A DNA stretch of 64,000 nt from the NCBI RefSeq assembly GCF_002847285.1, contig NZ_CP025407.1:4124501-4188500 (forward strand), in the 5' to 3' direction. A program made the position numbers and the translations under genes. Positions 18,572 through 26,615 of the stretch are shown here, piece after piece (position 1 is the first letter of the stretch; every line of letters starts with the position of its first letter). The notes beneath the pieces were generated by a model that was not told the origin of the DNA, ran no database searches, and was given only the letters and a program-made list of their open reading frames with translations. The DNA comes from Streptomyces sp. CMB-StM0423 (GTDB taxonomy: Bacteria; Actinomycetota; Actinomycetes; Streptomycetales; Streptomycetaceae).

Positions 18572-18745
18572 ATGTACGGCTGGATCTGGCGGCATCTGCC
18601 GGGCAACGCGCTGGTACGGGCGCTGATCTCGCTCATCCTCGTCCTCGGCATCGTCTTCCTCCTCTTCCAGTACGTGTTCCCCTGGGCCGAACCGCTGCTG
18701 CCGTTCAACGACGTCACCGTCGACGAGGGAGCCGCCCGGCGATGA
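18572..18745 (+). CDS. 57-aa single-pass membrane protein
   Basis: A tiny protein with one strong hydrophobic segment (about residues 14-36: LVRALISLILVLGIVFLLFQY), preceded by MYGWIWRHLPGN and followed by a short acidic tail. The ATG at 18572 follows AAGAGGGA; an in-frame start at 18452 would add a low-complexity basic leader and is less likely. Its last codons overlap the pabA start by 4 bp, so it is co-translated with pabA. The tight coupling argues it is real; no function is known to me. Confidence 0.75.
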   Translation: MYGWIWRHLPGNALVRALISLILVLGIVFLLFQYVFPWAEPLLPFNDVTVDEGAARR

Positions 18746-19464
18746 GCGCGCGCATTCTGGTCGTGGACAACTACGACAGCTTCGTCTTCAACCTGGTCCA
18801 GTACCTGTGCCAGCTCGACGCCTCGTGCGAGGTGCTGCGCAACGACGAGGTGACGCCGCAGCACGCGGACGACGGCTTCGACGGCGTGCTGCTGTCCCCC
18901 GGGCCCGGCACCCCGGAGCAGGCCGGGGTGTGCGTCGACATGGTGCGGCACTGCGCGGAGCGCGGGCTGCCGGTGTTCGGGGTCTGCCTCGGGCTGCAGT
19001 CGATGGCGGTCGCGTACGGCGGTGTGGTCGGCCGGGCGCCGGAGTTGCTGCACGGCAAGACCTCGCCGGTGACGCACGGCGGCGCGGGCGTGTTCGCCGG
19101 GCTGCCGTCGCCGTTCACGGCGACGCGGTACCACTCGCTGGCCGTCGAGCGGGAGTCGCTGCCCGACGAGCTGGCAGTCACGGCGGAGACGGACAGCGGC
19201 CTGGTGATGGGGCTGCGCCACCGCGATCTGCCGGTGGAGGGCGTGCAGTTCCACCCGGAGTCGGTGCTGACGGAGTGGGGGCACCGGATGCTGGCGAACT
19301 GGCTGGCCGAGTGCGGCGACGGCGGGGCCGTCGAGCGGTCGGCGGGGCTGGCGCCGGTGACGGGCGGTTTCGCGACGGGCTCGGCACGCGGCCCGGCACC
19401 CGAGGTGGCGCCCGTGGGCGGGTTGGCGCCTGCGGGCGGCGGGGCGGCCGGGACCGCGGGGTGA
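18742..19464 (+). CDS. pabA: Aminodeoxychorismate/anthranilate synthase glutamine amidotransferase
   Basis: 240 aa, a class I glutamine amidotransferase that gives ammonia to a chorismate-using partner. VVDNYDSFVFNLVQYL, LSPGPGTP, the nucleophile Cys82 in GVCLGLQ and the FHPES His-Glu pair are all present. The partner synthase is not in the window, so folate (PabA) versus tryptophan (TrpG) use is undecided; this locus is usually annotated as the amphibolic or pab type. The last 45 residues are a Gly/Ala/Pro tail that reads into the srtE1 start (GTGA overlap). Confidence 0.93.
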   Translation: MSARILVVDNYDSFVFNLVQYLCQLDASCEVLRNDEVTPQHADDGFDGVLLSPGPGTPEQAGVCVDMVRHCAERGLPVFGVCLGLQSMAVAYGGVVGRAPELLHGKTSPVTHGGAGVFAGLPSPFTATRYHSLAVERESLPDELAVTAETDSGLVMGLRHRDLPVEGVQFHPESVLTEWGHRMLANWLAECGDGGAVERSAGLAPVTGGFATGSARGPAPEVAPVGGLAPAGGGAAGTAG

Positions 19465-21980
19465 CCGACACCCGGCCGGACGACAACGCACCGGGGCGCG
19501 CTGAGGAGCGCGAACCGGGGCGCGAAGCGCGTTACCGCGGCTTCCATGACTCAAGCGCCCCCGGCCGGCCGGCGGGTGACGCCGGGGACCCGCTCACCGA
19601 CCCGCAGTCCGGCGGCCGGCCGCCGCTGCCGCGCAGGGACACGTCGGGAGCGAGCGGGCGGGCGGGGCCGGGGTCCGGTGGCCCGGGTGGTGCCGGGGGC
19701 CGCGGCCAGGGCGCCGGGGTGTCCGGCGCGGGTGCCGGGTCGTCCGGTACGCGGCCGGGGTTCGGCTCCGGTACGGGGCCGGAGCCCGCCGGTTACGGCG
19801 CGGGCACCGGGGGCGGCTCCGGGACGTACGAACCGGGGCTGGGCGGCCGGGGCCGGGGGCCCGGAGGCTACGGCGCCGGGGGCGGCGGGCAGGATCCGCT
19901 GGAGCAGGGCCACCTGCCCGAGTACGCCCACCGCAACCCGCTCCGCGGCGACCCCCTGCCGCCGCCGCGCAGCGCCGACGCGGGACCGGGGCAGGAGCAG
20001 GGCGCACAGCCGCCGCAGGGGCAGGGTCCTTTCACACAGCAGCAGTACCCGCAGGACCAGCCCTCGCAGCCGCAGACCGCCCACCCGCAGCCGCACGTGC
20101 CGCGGCAGGAGCCCGTCGCCGCGGACGGCCCGCGGCCGCGGCCGCTGGAGCGGCCGGAGTCGCCGACCTCGGCGGTCTCCCGTTGGTTCCGCCCGCACAC
20201 CCCGCCGGACGGCCGCGATCCGTACGCCGTCCCCGCCGACTACCCGCGCCCCGCGGACCCTTCGCAGGGCACCCCGCGAAACGATCCGCCGCCCCACGAC
20301 GCCCACCACCCCGACGGCTACGCGCCCACCCCGGACTCCGCCCCGCACGCCCACCGGCCGGACGACCGCGCCGCCCCCGGCGCCCACGCATCCCCGGCGT
20401 ACCCCGCGCGCGCCGATGCGCCGGACGGCCAGACGGCGATCGTGCCGCAGGGGGGGACCGCGGCGCAGTACCCGATGTCGTCGTACGACGCGGGCCACCC
20501 GTCCCCGTACGCGGAGGCGCCGCAGGCGGCCGCGTACGGGCAGAGCGCCTCCGCGTACACCCCGCAGGGCCCGGCGGCGTACGACCCGCAGCTCCTCGGC
20601 TACGACCAGGCCCCCGCCGACCCCCTCGGCGCCTCCTACCCCGCGGTGACCGGCGACCCGCTGACCGACCCCCTCGACCCGGCACCCCCCACCGGCCGCA
20701 GGGCCAGGACCGGCGACCCCCTCACCGATCCGCTCGACCCGCCCGCCGCGCAGGCCACCACCCCCGCCCCCAACCCCGCCCCGCGCCGCCACGCCGGGCG
20801 GCCCGCCGTCGAGGAGCAGCAGCAGGAGCCGTACCGCGCGCCCGCCCACGGCCGGCACGCCGGAGGCGCCGCCCCGGCGGGCGCCGCCGAAGGCGCGGCC
20901 GCCGGCGCCGCCCCCTCGGGCCACCGCGACCCCTCCCCCTGGGGCGACCTCTCCGCCGCAGCCCACGCCGGCGCCCCCGCCACGGCCGACCCCGCCCAGG
21001 CCCAGACGGCGCAGCCCCATGCCCGGCAGCAGGCCCGGCAACAGACCCAGGTACAGGCACCGGCTCCGGCACCTCCCCCCGCCGCCCGTATCCCCGACCA
21101 GGCCGCGAACGGCGACCAGCGCCTCACCTGGGGCACCGCCCCCGCCTCCCGCCGCCGCGGCATAGCTGATGACGGCCGCGAAGGACGCGGCGACCGCGAG
21201 GACCGCACCGTTCAGACGATGTCCCTGAACGTCGCCCGCGCGCTGGGCACCCGCATGTCCGCCCGCAAGGCCGCCCGCGCCGCCAAGCAGCAGCGCACCG
21301 TGCTGCTCAGCCGCATCACCGGCGAGGCGTTCATCACCCTGGGCGTGCTGATGCTCCTCTTCGTCGTGTATCAGCTCTGGTGGACCAACGTCCTCGCCGA
21401 CCGCGAGTCCCGGCAGGAGGCCCAGCAACTGGAGGAGCAGTGGAAGCGCGGCGACGGCGCGGGCAAGGAGGACGCCCGCGACCCGGGGGCGTTCGAGGCC
21501 GGCGAGGGCTTCGCGATCATGCATATCCCGTCGCTGGACGTGAACCGGCCGGTAGCCCAGGGCATCAACAAGCAGAAGGTCCTGGACCGCGGCCTTCTCG
21601 GCCACTACTCGGAGGGCGACCTCAAGACCGCGATGCCGTGGGACGAGAAGGGGAACTTCGCGGTCGCCGGGCACCGCAACACCCACGGCGAGCCCTTCCG
21701 GTACATCAACCGGCTGGAGAAGGGCGAGGAGATCATCGTCGAGACCAAGGACACGTACTACATCTACGAGGTGTCCAGCACGCTCCCGTCGACTTCGCCC
21801 TCGAACACCGATGTCATCGACCCGGTGCCCGAGGGGTCGGGATTCACCGGGCCGGGCCGCTACGTCACACTAACGACCTGTACACCTGAGTACACGTCCA
21901 AATATCGGCTTATTGTCTGGGGCAAGATGATCGAGGAGCGTCCGCGCAGCGAGGGCAAGCCCGACGCGCTCATGGACTGA
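19461..21980 (+). CDS. srtE1: Class E sortase SrtE1 with a giant Pro-rich N-terminal tail
   Basis: 839 aa if the GTG at 19461 (overlapping the pabA stop) is used. Residues 1-580 are low complexity, rich in Pro, Gly, Ala, Gln, Asp and His, with three copies of GDPLTDP (near 42, 397 and 418). One membrane segment follows (about 619-638, EAFITLGVLMLLFVVYQLWW), then the sortase domain: catalytic His in VAGHRNTHGEPF, Cys in TLTTCTPEY, Arg in TSKYR. Class E sortases anchor chaplins and other LAXTG proteins in Streptomyces. A start near 21220 (MSLNVARAL) would give a normal-size enzyme of about 253 aa. Confidence 0.92.
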   Translation: MTDTRPDDNAPGRAEEREPGREARYRGFHDSSAPGRPAGDAGDPLTDPQSGGRPPLPRRDTSGASGRAGPGSGGPGGAGGRGQGAGVSGAGAGSSGTRPGFGSGTGPEPAGYGAGTGGGSGTYEPGLGGRGRGPGGYGAGGGGQDPLEQGHLPEYAHRNPLRGDPLPPPRSADAGPGQEQGAQPPQGQGPFTQQQYPQDQPSQPQTAHPQPHVPRQEPVAADGPRPRPLERPESPTSAVSRWFRPHTPPDGRDPYAVPADYPRPADPSQGTPRNDPPPHDAHHPDGYAPTPDSAPHAHRPDDRAAPGAHASPAYPARADAPDGQTAIVPQGGTAAQYPMSSYDAGHPSPYAEAPQAAAYGQSASAYTPQGPAAYDPQLLGYDQAPADPLGASYPAVTGDPLTDPLDPAPPTGRRARTGDPLTDPLDPPAAQATTPAPNPAPRRHAGRPAVEEQQQEPYRAPAHGRHAGGAAPAGAAEGAAAGAAPSGHRDPSPWGDLSAAAHAGAPATADPAQAQTAQPHARQQARQQTQVQAPAPAPPPAARIPDQAANGDQRLTWGTAPASRRRGIADDGREGRGDREDRTVQTMSLNVARALGTRMSARKAARAAKQQRTVLLSRITGEAFITLGVLMLLFVVYQLWWTNVLADRESRQEAQQLEEQWKRGDGAGKEDARDPGAFEAGEGFAIMHIPSLDVNRPVAQGINKQKVLDRGLLGHYSEGDLKTAMPWDEKGNFAVAGHRNTHGEPFRYINRLEKGEEIIVETKDTYYIYEVSSTLPSTSPSNTDVIDPVPEGSGFTGPGRYVTLTTCTPEYTSKYRLIVWGKMIEERPRSEGKPDALMD

Positions 21981-22028
21981 GCGGTACGGGCGGCCGGAGG
22001 CCGGCGGGACGGAACGAACGGGGAAGCG

Positions 22029-22952
22029 GTGGCAGCGACGGACGATGAGCGGGAGAGCAGACCCGCAGCGGAGGCCGCGGGAGAGGCTGCGCCGAAAGCC
22101 CAGGAGCCGGAGGAGCCCGGAGAAGAAGCGGCCGGGGAGAAGGCGGCGGAGCCCGTAGCCGGCGAAGGAGCGAAGGGCGGAGCCGGAGAAGCGGCCGAGC
22201 CCGTACGGGACGAAGGGGAGGCCGCAGAAGGAGAGGAAGAAGCAGCGGCCCCGCCCCGCCCCCGTCCCCGCGGCCTGCTCGCCGGGGCCGTCAGCCTCTT
22301 CGGCGAGGTGCTGATCACCGTCGGCGTCCTGATGGCCCTCTTCGTCGTCTACTCCCTGTACTGGACCAACGTCCAGGCCAACCGCGAAGCCGGCCGCATG
22401 ACCGACGACCTCCGCGACTCCTGGGAGAACACCCCGGACGACGGCAAGCCCCGCCCCGTGGACATCGGCGACCTCAAGGGCGGCATCGGCTTCCTGCACG
22501 TGCCCGCGATGGAGGAGAACATCCTCGTCCGCAAGGGCACGGCGACCGACGACCTCAACAAGGGCGTCGCCGGCTACTACACCGAGCCGAGGAAGTCGGC
22601 CATGCCCTGGGACCGCCGCGGCAACTTCACGCTCGCCGCGCACCGCGACGGGCACGGCGCGAAGTTCCACGACATCCACCGCATCGATGAGGGCGACCCG
22701 ATCGTCTTCGAGACCAAGGACCGGTGGTACGTCTACAAGACCTACGCCGTGCTCTCCGAGACGTCGAAGTACAACACCGGCGTGCTGGACAAGATCCCGG
22801 AGGAGTCCGGGAAGACGAAGCCGGGGCGGTACATCACGCTCACCACGTGCACCCCGATGTACACCTCCCGGCACCGCTACGTGGTCTGGGGCGAGCTGGA
22901 GCGCGTGGACCGCGTCGACGAGGAGCGCACCCCGCCGCCCGAGCTGTCCTGA
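22029..22952 (+). CDS. srtE2: Class E sortase SrtE2
   Basis: 307 aa. An Ala/Glu/Pro-rich, strongly acidic cytoplasmic head (residues 1-80) precedes a membrane segment (about 92-112) and a class E sortase domain with His in LAAHRDGHGAKF, Cys in TLTTCTPMY and Arg in TSRHR. It is a clear paralogue of the gene just upstream, with a 48-bp gap and the same strand. The two enzymes act together on surface proteins in S. coelicolor. No sortase substrate gene is nearby. Confidence 0.95.
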   Translation: MAATDDERESRPAAEAAGEAAPKAQEPEEPGEEAAGEKAAEPVAGEGAKGGAGEAAEPVRDEGEAAEGEEEAAAPPRPRPRGLLAGAVSLFGEVLITVGVLMALFVVYSLYWTNVQANREAGRMTDDLRDSWENTPDDGKPRPVDIGDLKGGIGFLHVPAMEENILVRKGTATDDLNKGVAGYYTEPRKSAMPWDRRGNFTLAAHRDGHGAKFHDIHRIDEGDPIVFETKDRWYVYKTYAVLSETSKYNTGVLDKIPEESGKTKPGRYITLTTCTPMYTSRHRYVVWGELERVDRVDEERTPPPELS

Positions 22953-23120
22953 GCCCCCCGGCGGGTGCCCGGAGTGGCACGCGTAGACCGTCGCGGACGT
23001 GGAAGAACGCGTCCCGGTTATCTCACCTCCCCGAGGTCTGTCTGGGGGCGGTCCCGCTCCGTAGGATGCAGTTCGCAAGCGCGAATCTGGACTCGGGGAC
23101 ATCTGGGGAGGCCGCACGGC

Positions 23121-23666
23121 ATGGGAGCTCCACGGCAGGACACCAGCGAACGCGCACGAGAACTACAGCGAAGCTGGTATGGCGAACCGCTGGGCGTGCT
23201 GTTCCGGCGGCTGATCGACGATCTCGGCCTGAACCAGGCACGGCTGGCCGCCGTGCTCGGTATCTCGGCGCCGATGCTGTCGCAGCTCATGAGCGGGCAG
23301 CGGGCAAAGATCGGCAATCCGTCGGTGGTGCAGCGCGTACAGGCGTTGCAGGAGTTGGCCGCCGAGGTGTCGAGCGGCAGCGTTTCCGCGGCGGAGGCGG
23401 CGGAACGGATGGAGGGGATCCGCAAGAGCGCGGGAGGGGCGGTGCTCGGGACGACGCAGACGCAATCGTCGACCGGATCGACGACGGTGCGCCGCGTCGT
23501 ACGGGAGATCCAGTCCCTGCTGCGCTCGGTGGCCGCCGCCGGCGACATCATCGACGCGGCGGACCGGCTCGCGCCGACACAGCCGGAGCTGGCAGAGTTC
23601 CTCCGGGTGTACGGCGCCGGGCGCACTGCCGATGCCGTAGCACATTACGAAGCACATCAGTCATAA
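23121..23666 (+). CDS. XRE-type helix-turn-helix regulator
   Basis: 181 aa. A Cro/CI-type HTH lies at about residues 20-75 (LFRRLIDDLGLNQARLAAVLGISAPMLSQLMSGQRAKIG). The C-terminal half is helical, with no recognised ligand domain. The ATG at 23121 follows GGGGAGG; longer in-frame translations upstream are Arg-rich and lack a good ribosome site. It ends 46 bp before the kinase gene on the same strand, so the two probably form an operon. The target genes are unknown. Confidence 0.85.
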   Translation: MGAPRQDTSERARELQRSWYGEPLGVLFRRLIDDLGLNQARLAAVLGISAPMLSQLMSGQRAKIGNPSVVQRVQALQELAAEVSSGSVSAAEAAERMEGIRKSAGGAVLGTTQTQSSTGSTTVRRVVREIQSLLRSVAAAGDIIDAADRLAPTQPELAEFLRVYGAGRTADAVAHYEAHQS

Positions 23667-23712
23667 CCTGATGAATTACTAACGAAGCCGTACAAGGGGC
23701 GGGCGCAGCAGC

Positions 23713-25092
23713 ATGGGTGAGGTCTTCGCTGGGCGGTACGAGCTGATCGATCCGATCGGCCGGGGCGGGGTGGGCGCGGTCTGGCGCGCCTGGGATCACC
23801 GGCGACGGCGCTATGTGGCGGCCAAGGTGCTGCAGCAGAGCGACGCGCACACGCTGCTGCGCTTCGTCCGCGAGCAGGCGGTACGCATCGACCACCCGCA
23901 CGTGCTGGCACCCGCCAGTTGGGCGGCCGACGACGACAAGGTGCTGTTCACGATGGACCTGGTGGGCGGCGGCTCACTGGCCCATCTGATCGGCGACTAC
24001 GGACCGCTCCCGCCGCGGTTCGTCTGCCTGCTGCTCGACCAACTGCTCGCCGGCCTGGCCGCGGTGCACGGCGAGAACGTCGTGCACCGCGACATCAAAC
24101 CGGCGAACGTGCTGCTGGAGGCGACCGGCACCGGCCGGCCGCACCTCCGGCTCTCCGACTTCGGCATCTCCATGCGCAAGGGCGAGCCGCGGCTGACCGA
24201 CACCAACTTCGTCGTCGGGACGCCCGGTTACTTCGCGCCCGAGCAGATGCTGGGCGCGGAGCCCGACTTCCCCGCGGACCTGTTCGCGGTGGGTCTGGTG
24301 GCGCTGTACCTGCTGACCGGGGAGCGTCCGGACAGCCAGGCGCTGGTGGAGATGTATCTGAAGAACGGCGTGCCGCCGGCCCCGAAGGAGGTGCCGGAGC
24401 CGCTGTGGCAGGTGCTCGCGAGCCTGCTGCAGCCGGATCCGGAGATGCGGTTCCGCACCGCGACGGGTACGCGGAAGGCGCTGGCGGAGGCGGCGGAGCT
24501 GCTGCCGGAGCTGGATCCGGCGGAGGAGCCGGTGGAGGTCTTCGACCAGCTCGGGCCGCTGCCGGTGGGGTTCGGGCCGCGAGGTCCGGAGCGAGCGGAG
24601 GAACGGGCGGCGGAGGCCGCGCCGGGGCCGGGTTCCGGTACGGGGCTCGGTGCAGGACTCGGTGCTGGTGCTGGTGGAGGTCCCGGTCCCGGTACGGGTA
24701 CGGGGCCGGCCGGTGACGCAGCGGGCCCGGCGGGGCCCGCGTACGCGCCGGGCGGCACCGGATACGTACCCCCGCCCGCGGCCGCCGCGCCCGAGCCGGG
24801 CCCGGCGGGGCCCGGCACCGCGCACCCGCCCGCGGCGGGGCGGCCCGGCGCGCACGACCCGGCCGAGGCGACCAGCTACGGCATCGCGCCACCGGCCGCG
24901 TCGCAGCCGCCGACGCCCACCGCCCCGTACACGACGGCCGCGTCGCAGCCGCAGTCCCGGCCCCCGCAGCCCCGGCCGGGCGCCGCGGCGCCGCAACGGC
25001 GACCGGGACCGCCCGCGAAGGTGGCGATCCCGGTCGTGGTGCTCGCGGTGCTGCTGATGGCGGCCGGCGTCTGGGCGCTGGCCTCGGGCTGA
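23713..25092 (+). CDS. Membrane-anchored Ser/Thr protein kinase without sensor domain
   Basis: 459 aa. The kinase domain covers about residues 5-265, with catalytic Lys38, HRDIKPANVLLE (Asp127) and DFGIS (Asp149), so it should be active. A Pro/Gly/Ala-rich linker of about 160 residues follows. The protein ends in one membrane segment (about 434-456, AIPVVVLAVLLMAAGVWALA) with practically nothing outside. It therefore has no ligand-binding domain of its own; input must come from partners. It converges on the paralogous VWA-family genes. Confidence 0.93.
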   Translation: MGEVFAGRYELIDPIGRGGVGAVWRAWDHRRRRYVAAKVLQQSDAHTLLRFVREQAVRIDHPHVLAPASWAADDDKVLFTMDLVGGGSLAHLIGDYGPLPPRFVCLLLDQLLAGLAAVHGENVVHRDIKPANVLLEATGTGRPHLRLSDFGISMRKGEPRLTDTNFVVGTPGYFAPEQMLGAEPDFPADLFAVGLVALYLLTGERPDSQALVEMYLKNGVPPAPKEVPEPLWQVLASLLQPDPEMRFRTATGTRKALAEAAELLPELDPAEEPVEVFDQLGPLPVGFGPRGPERAEERAAEAAPGPGSGTGLGAGLGAGAGGGPGPGTGTGPAGDAAGPAGPAYAPGGTGYVPPPAAAAPEPGPAGPGTAHPPAAGRPGAHDPAEATSYGIAPPAASQPPTPTAPYTTAASQPQSRPPQPRPGAAAPQRRPGPPAKVAIPVVVLAVLLMAAGVWALASG

Positions 25093-25115
25093 CGCCCGTA
25101 CGCCCGGCTCCTCTC

Positions 25116-26615
25116 CTACTGCCGCCAGTTCTGCTGCGGTGGCGGCGGCGGGTACCCGTCCCCGTACGGGCGCTCGCCGTACGCGGGACCCCCGGCCCCA
25201 CTCCCGTACGCACCGGGCGCCGTCTGCGTGTCCTCGCCCGCCACCTGCGGACCCGCCCCCGCGCCGGGCACCGGCCGGCGCCGCGCCAGCAGCATCCACA
25301 GCCCCAGGCCGGCCAGCAGCAGCACGCCCGCGCCGATCCCGGCGATCGCCAGGATCTTCTTCCCGGCACCGTCGCCGTCGCCGTCCGCACCGGCCGGCGC
25401 GCCCTCCGCCGCCATGTCGCGGTCGTCGTCCGTCACCGCGAACCCGGCCGCCGCCGCGTCCCCGTCGTACGCCGGGCCCTCCTCGGGCTCGCCCTTGATG
25501 GTCGTCCGCAGCTCCACCGGCACCGGCCCGTCCGCGAACTCCCCGACCTCCTCGGACACGCTGACGGCGATGTAGTACCAGCCCGCGAAGCCGACGTTGC
25601 CGAGCTCGCCGCTGTAGACCGCGTAGCGGTTCTCGTACGCCACCGGCGGGGCCACGGCGGGGATCGCCGCAGGGTCGTCGCCGAAGTACGTCTCGTTCTC
25701 GTTGGCGACGAACCCGCGCGCGGGGTTGTAGAAGTCGACACGCACCCCGTTGGAGGCGAACGCCGTCTCGTCGCTCACCCGCGTCGTACCGAACTCGGTC
25801 TGCAGGAAGAGCTGCTGGCCCCAGTCCAGCGGCACCCGGTAGAAGTGCGTGTCACCCGGCCGGATCTTGTCCGTCCACACGCCGTGGTCGATGGCGACCG
25901 CGTCGTTGAACCCGGTGCCGCCCTTGCGCGGTTCGGCCTTGCCGGTCGGCGGGGGCGGGGCCTGCGTGGGGATCGACTGCGGGTCGGGCGGGGTCGTCGA
26001 CCCGGCCTTCGCCAGCGGCGGCTCCGCCATGAAGCGCAGCTCAAGCGGCCACTCCGCCGGGCTGGAGGTCGCGTCGCTGACGCGGGTGACGATGAGGTTG
26101 TAGACGCCGGCCTCCTGGCAGGTGCCGCCGGGCTGGGCCATGCGCCCGACGTAGTCGGCGATCGGCCGGGCGGCACCGTCGGCGGCGAAGTCGACGTCGG
26201 AGCTGCTGCACCGGTCGCCGCCCTTGCTCTCCAGCTCCAGCTCGATACCGTCGCCGTACGCGACCTTGGTACCCGGCTTCGGCGCGGCCACGGCGGATAT
26301 CCAGGCGTTGGACTTCGCGTCGAGCGTGACGCTGTAGTACAGCTTGTCGCCGGGGGCGAGGGAGTCGGTGTAGGTCTTGCCGGCCTCCACCTTCTCGCCG
26401 CCGGTGCTGCTCGCGGCGCCCTCGATGGGCTCGGCGTCCTTCGCCGTCCGGTATTCGCCCGCGTCGGCGGGCGAGTTCACCGGCACGGCTCCCTGCCGGC
26501 CGGCCGCAGAAGCCGCCGAAGCGGCCGAAGCCGCCGCCGGGAGCGCGGCCTGCGCCGCCAGCGCGGCCACCGCCAGCGCCGCGACCGGGCCCGCCATCGT
26601 TCGCGTCCTCACCAT
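25116..26615 (-). CDS. Secreted/type I membrane protein, VWA-less paralogue of the next gene
   Basis: 499 aa. A signal peptide (Ala-rich, about residues 1-32) is followed by a large ectodomain and one C-terminal membrane segment (near 420-440, ILAIAGIGAGVLLLAGLGLWML), then a Pro/Gly/Tyr-rich cytoplasmic tail. The ectodomain shares blocks with the protein at 26609-28591: VAYGDGIELEL, WPLELRF, GGTGFNDA and WGQQL. The ATG at 26615 lies inside the end of the upstream gene (7-bp overlap) behind AAGGGG. I do not recognise a named family; a cell-surface sensing or binding role is inference. Confidence 0.85.
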   Translation of the reverse strand: MVRTRTMAGPVAALAVAALAAQAALPAAASAASAASAAGRQGAVPVNSPADAGEYRTAKDAEPIEGAASSTGGEKVEAGKTYTDSLAPGDKLYYSVTLDAKSNAWISAVAAPKPGTKVAYGDGIELELESKGGDRCSSSDVDFAADGAARPIADYVGRMAQPGGTCQEAGVYNLIVTRVSDATSSPAEWPLELRFMAEPPLAKAGSTTPPDPQSIPTQAPPPPTGKAEPRKGGTGFNDAVAIDHGVWTDKIRPGDTHFYRVPLDWGQQLFLQTEFGTTRVSDETAFASNGVRVDFYNPARGFVANENETYFGDDPAAIPAVAPPVAYENRYAVYSGELGNVGFAGWYYIAVSVSEEVGEFADGPVPVELRTTIKGEPEEGPAYDGDAAAAGFAVTDDDRDMAAEGAPAGADGDGDGAGKKILAIAGIGAGVLLLAGLGLWMLLARRRPVPGAGAGPQVAGEDTQTAPGAYGSGAGGPAYGERPYGDGYPPPPPQQNWRQ

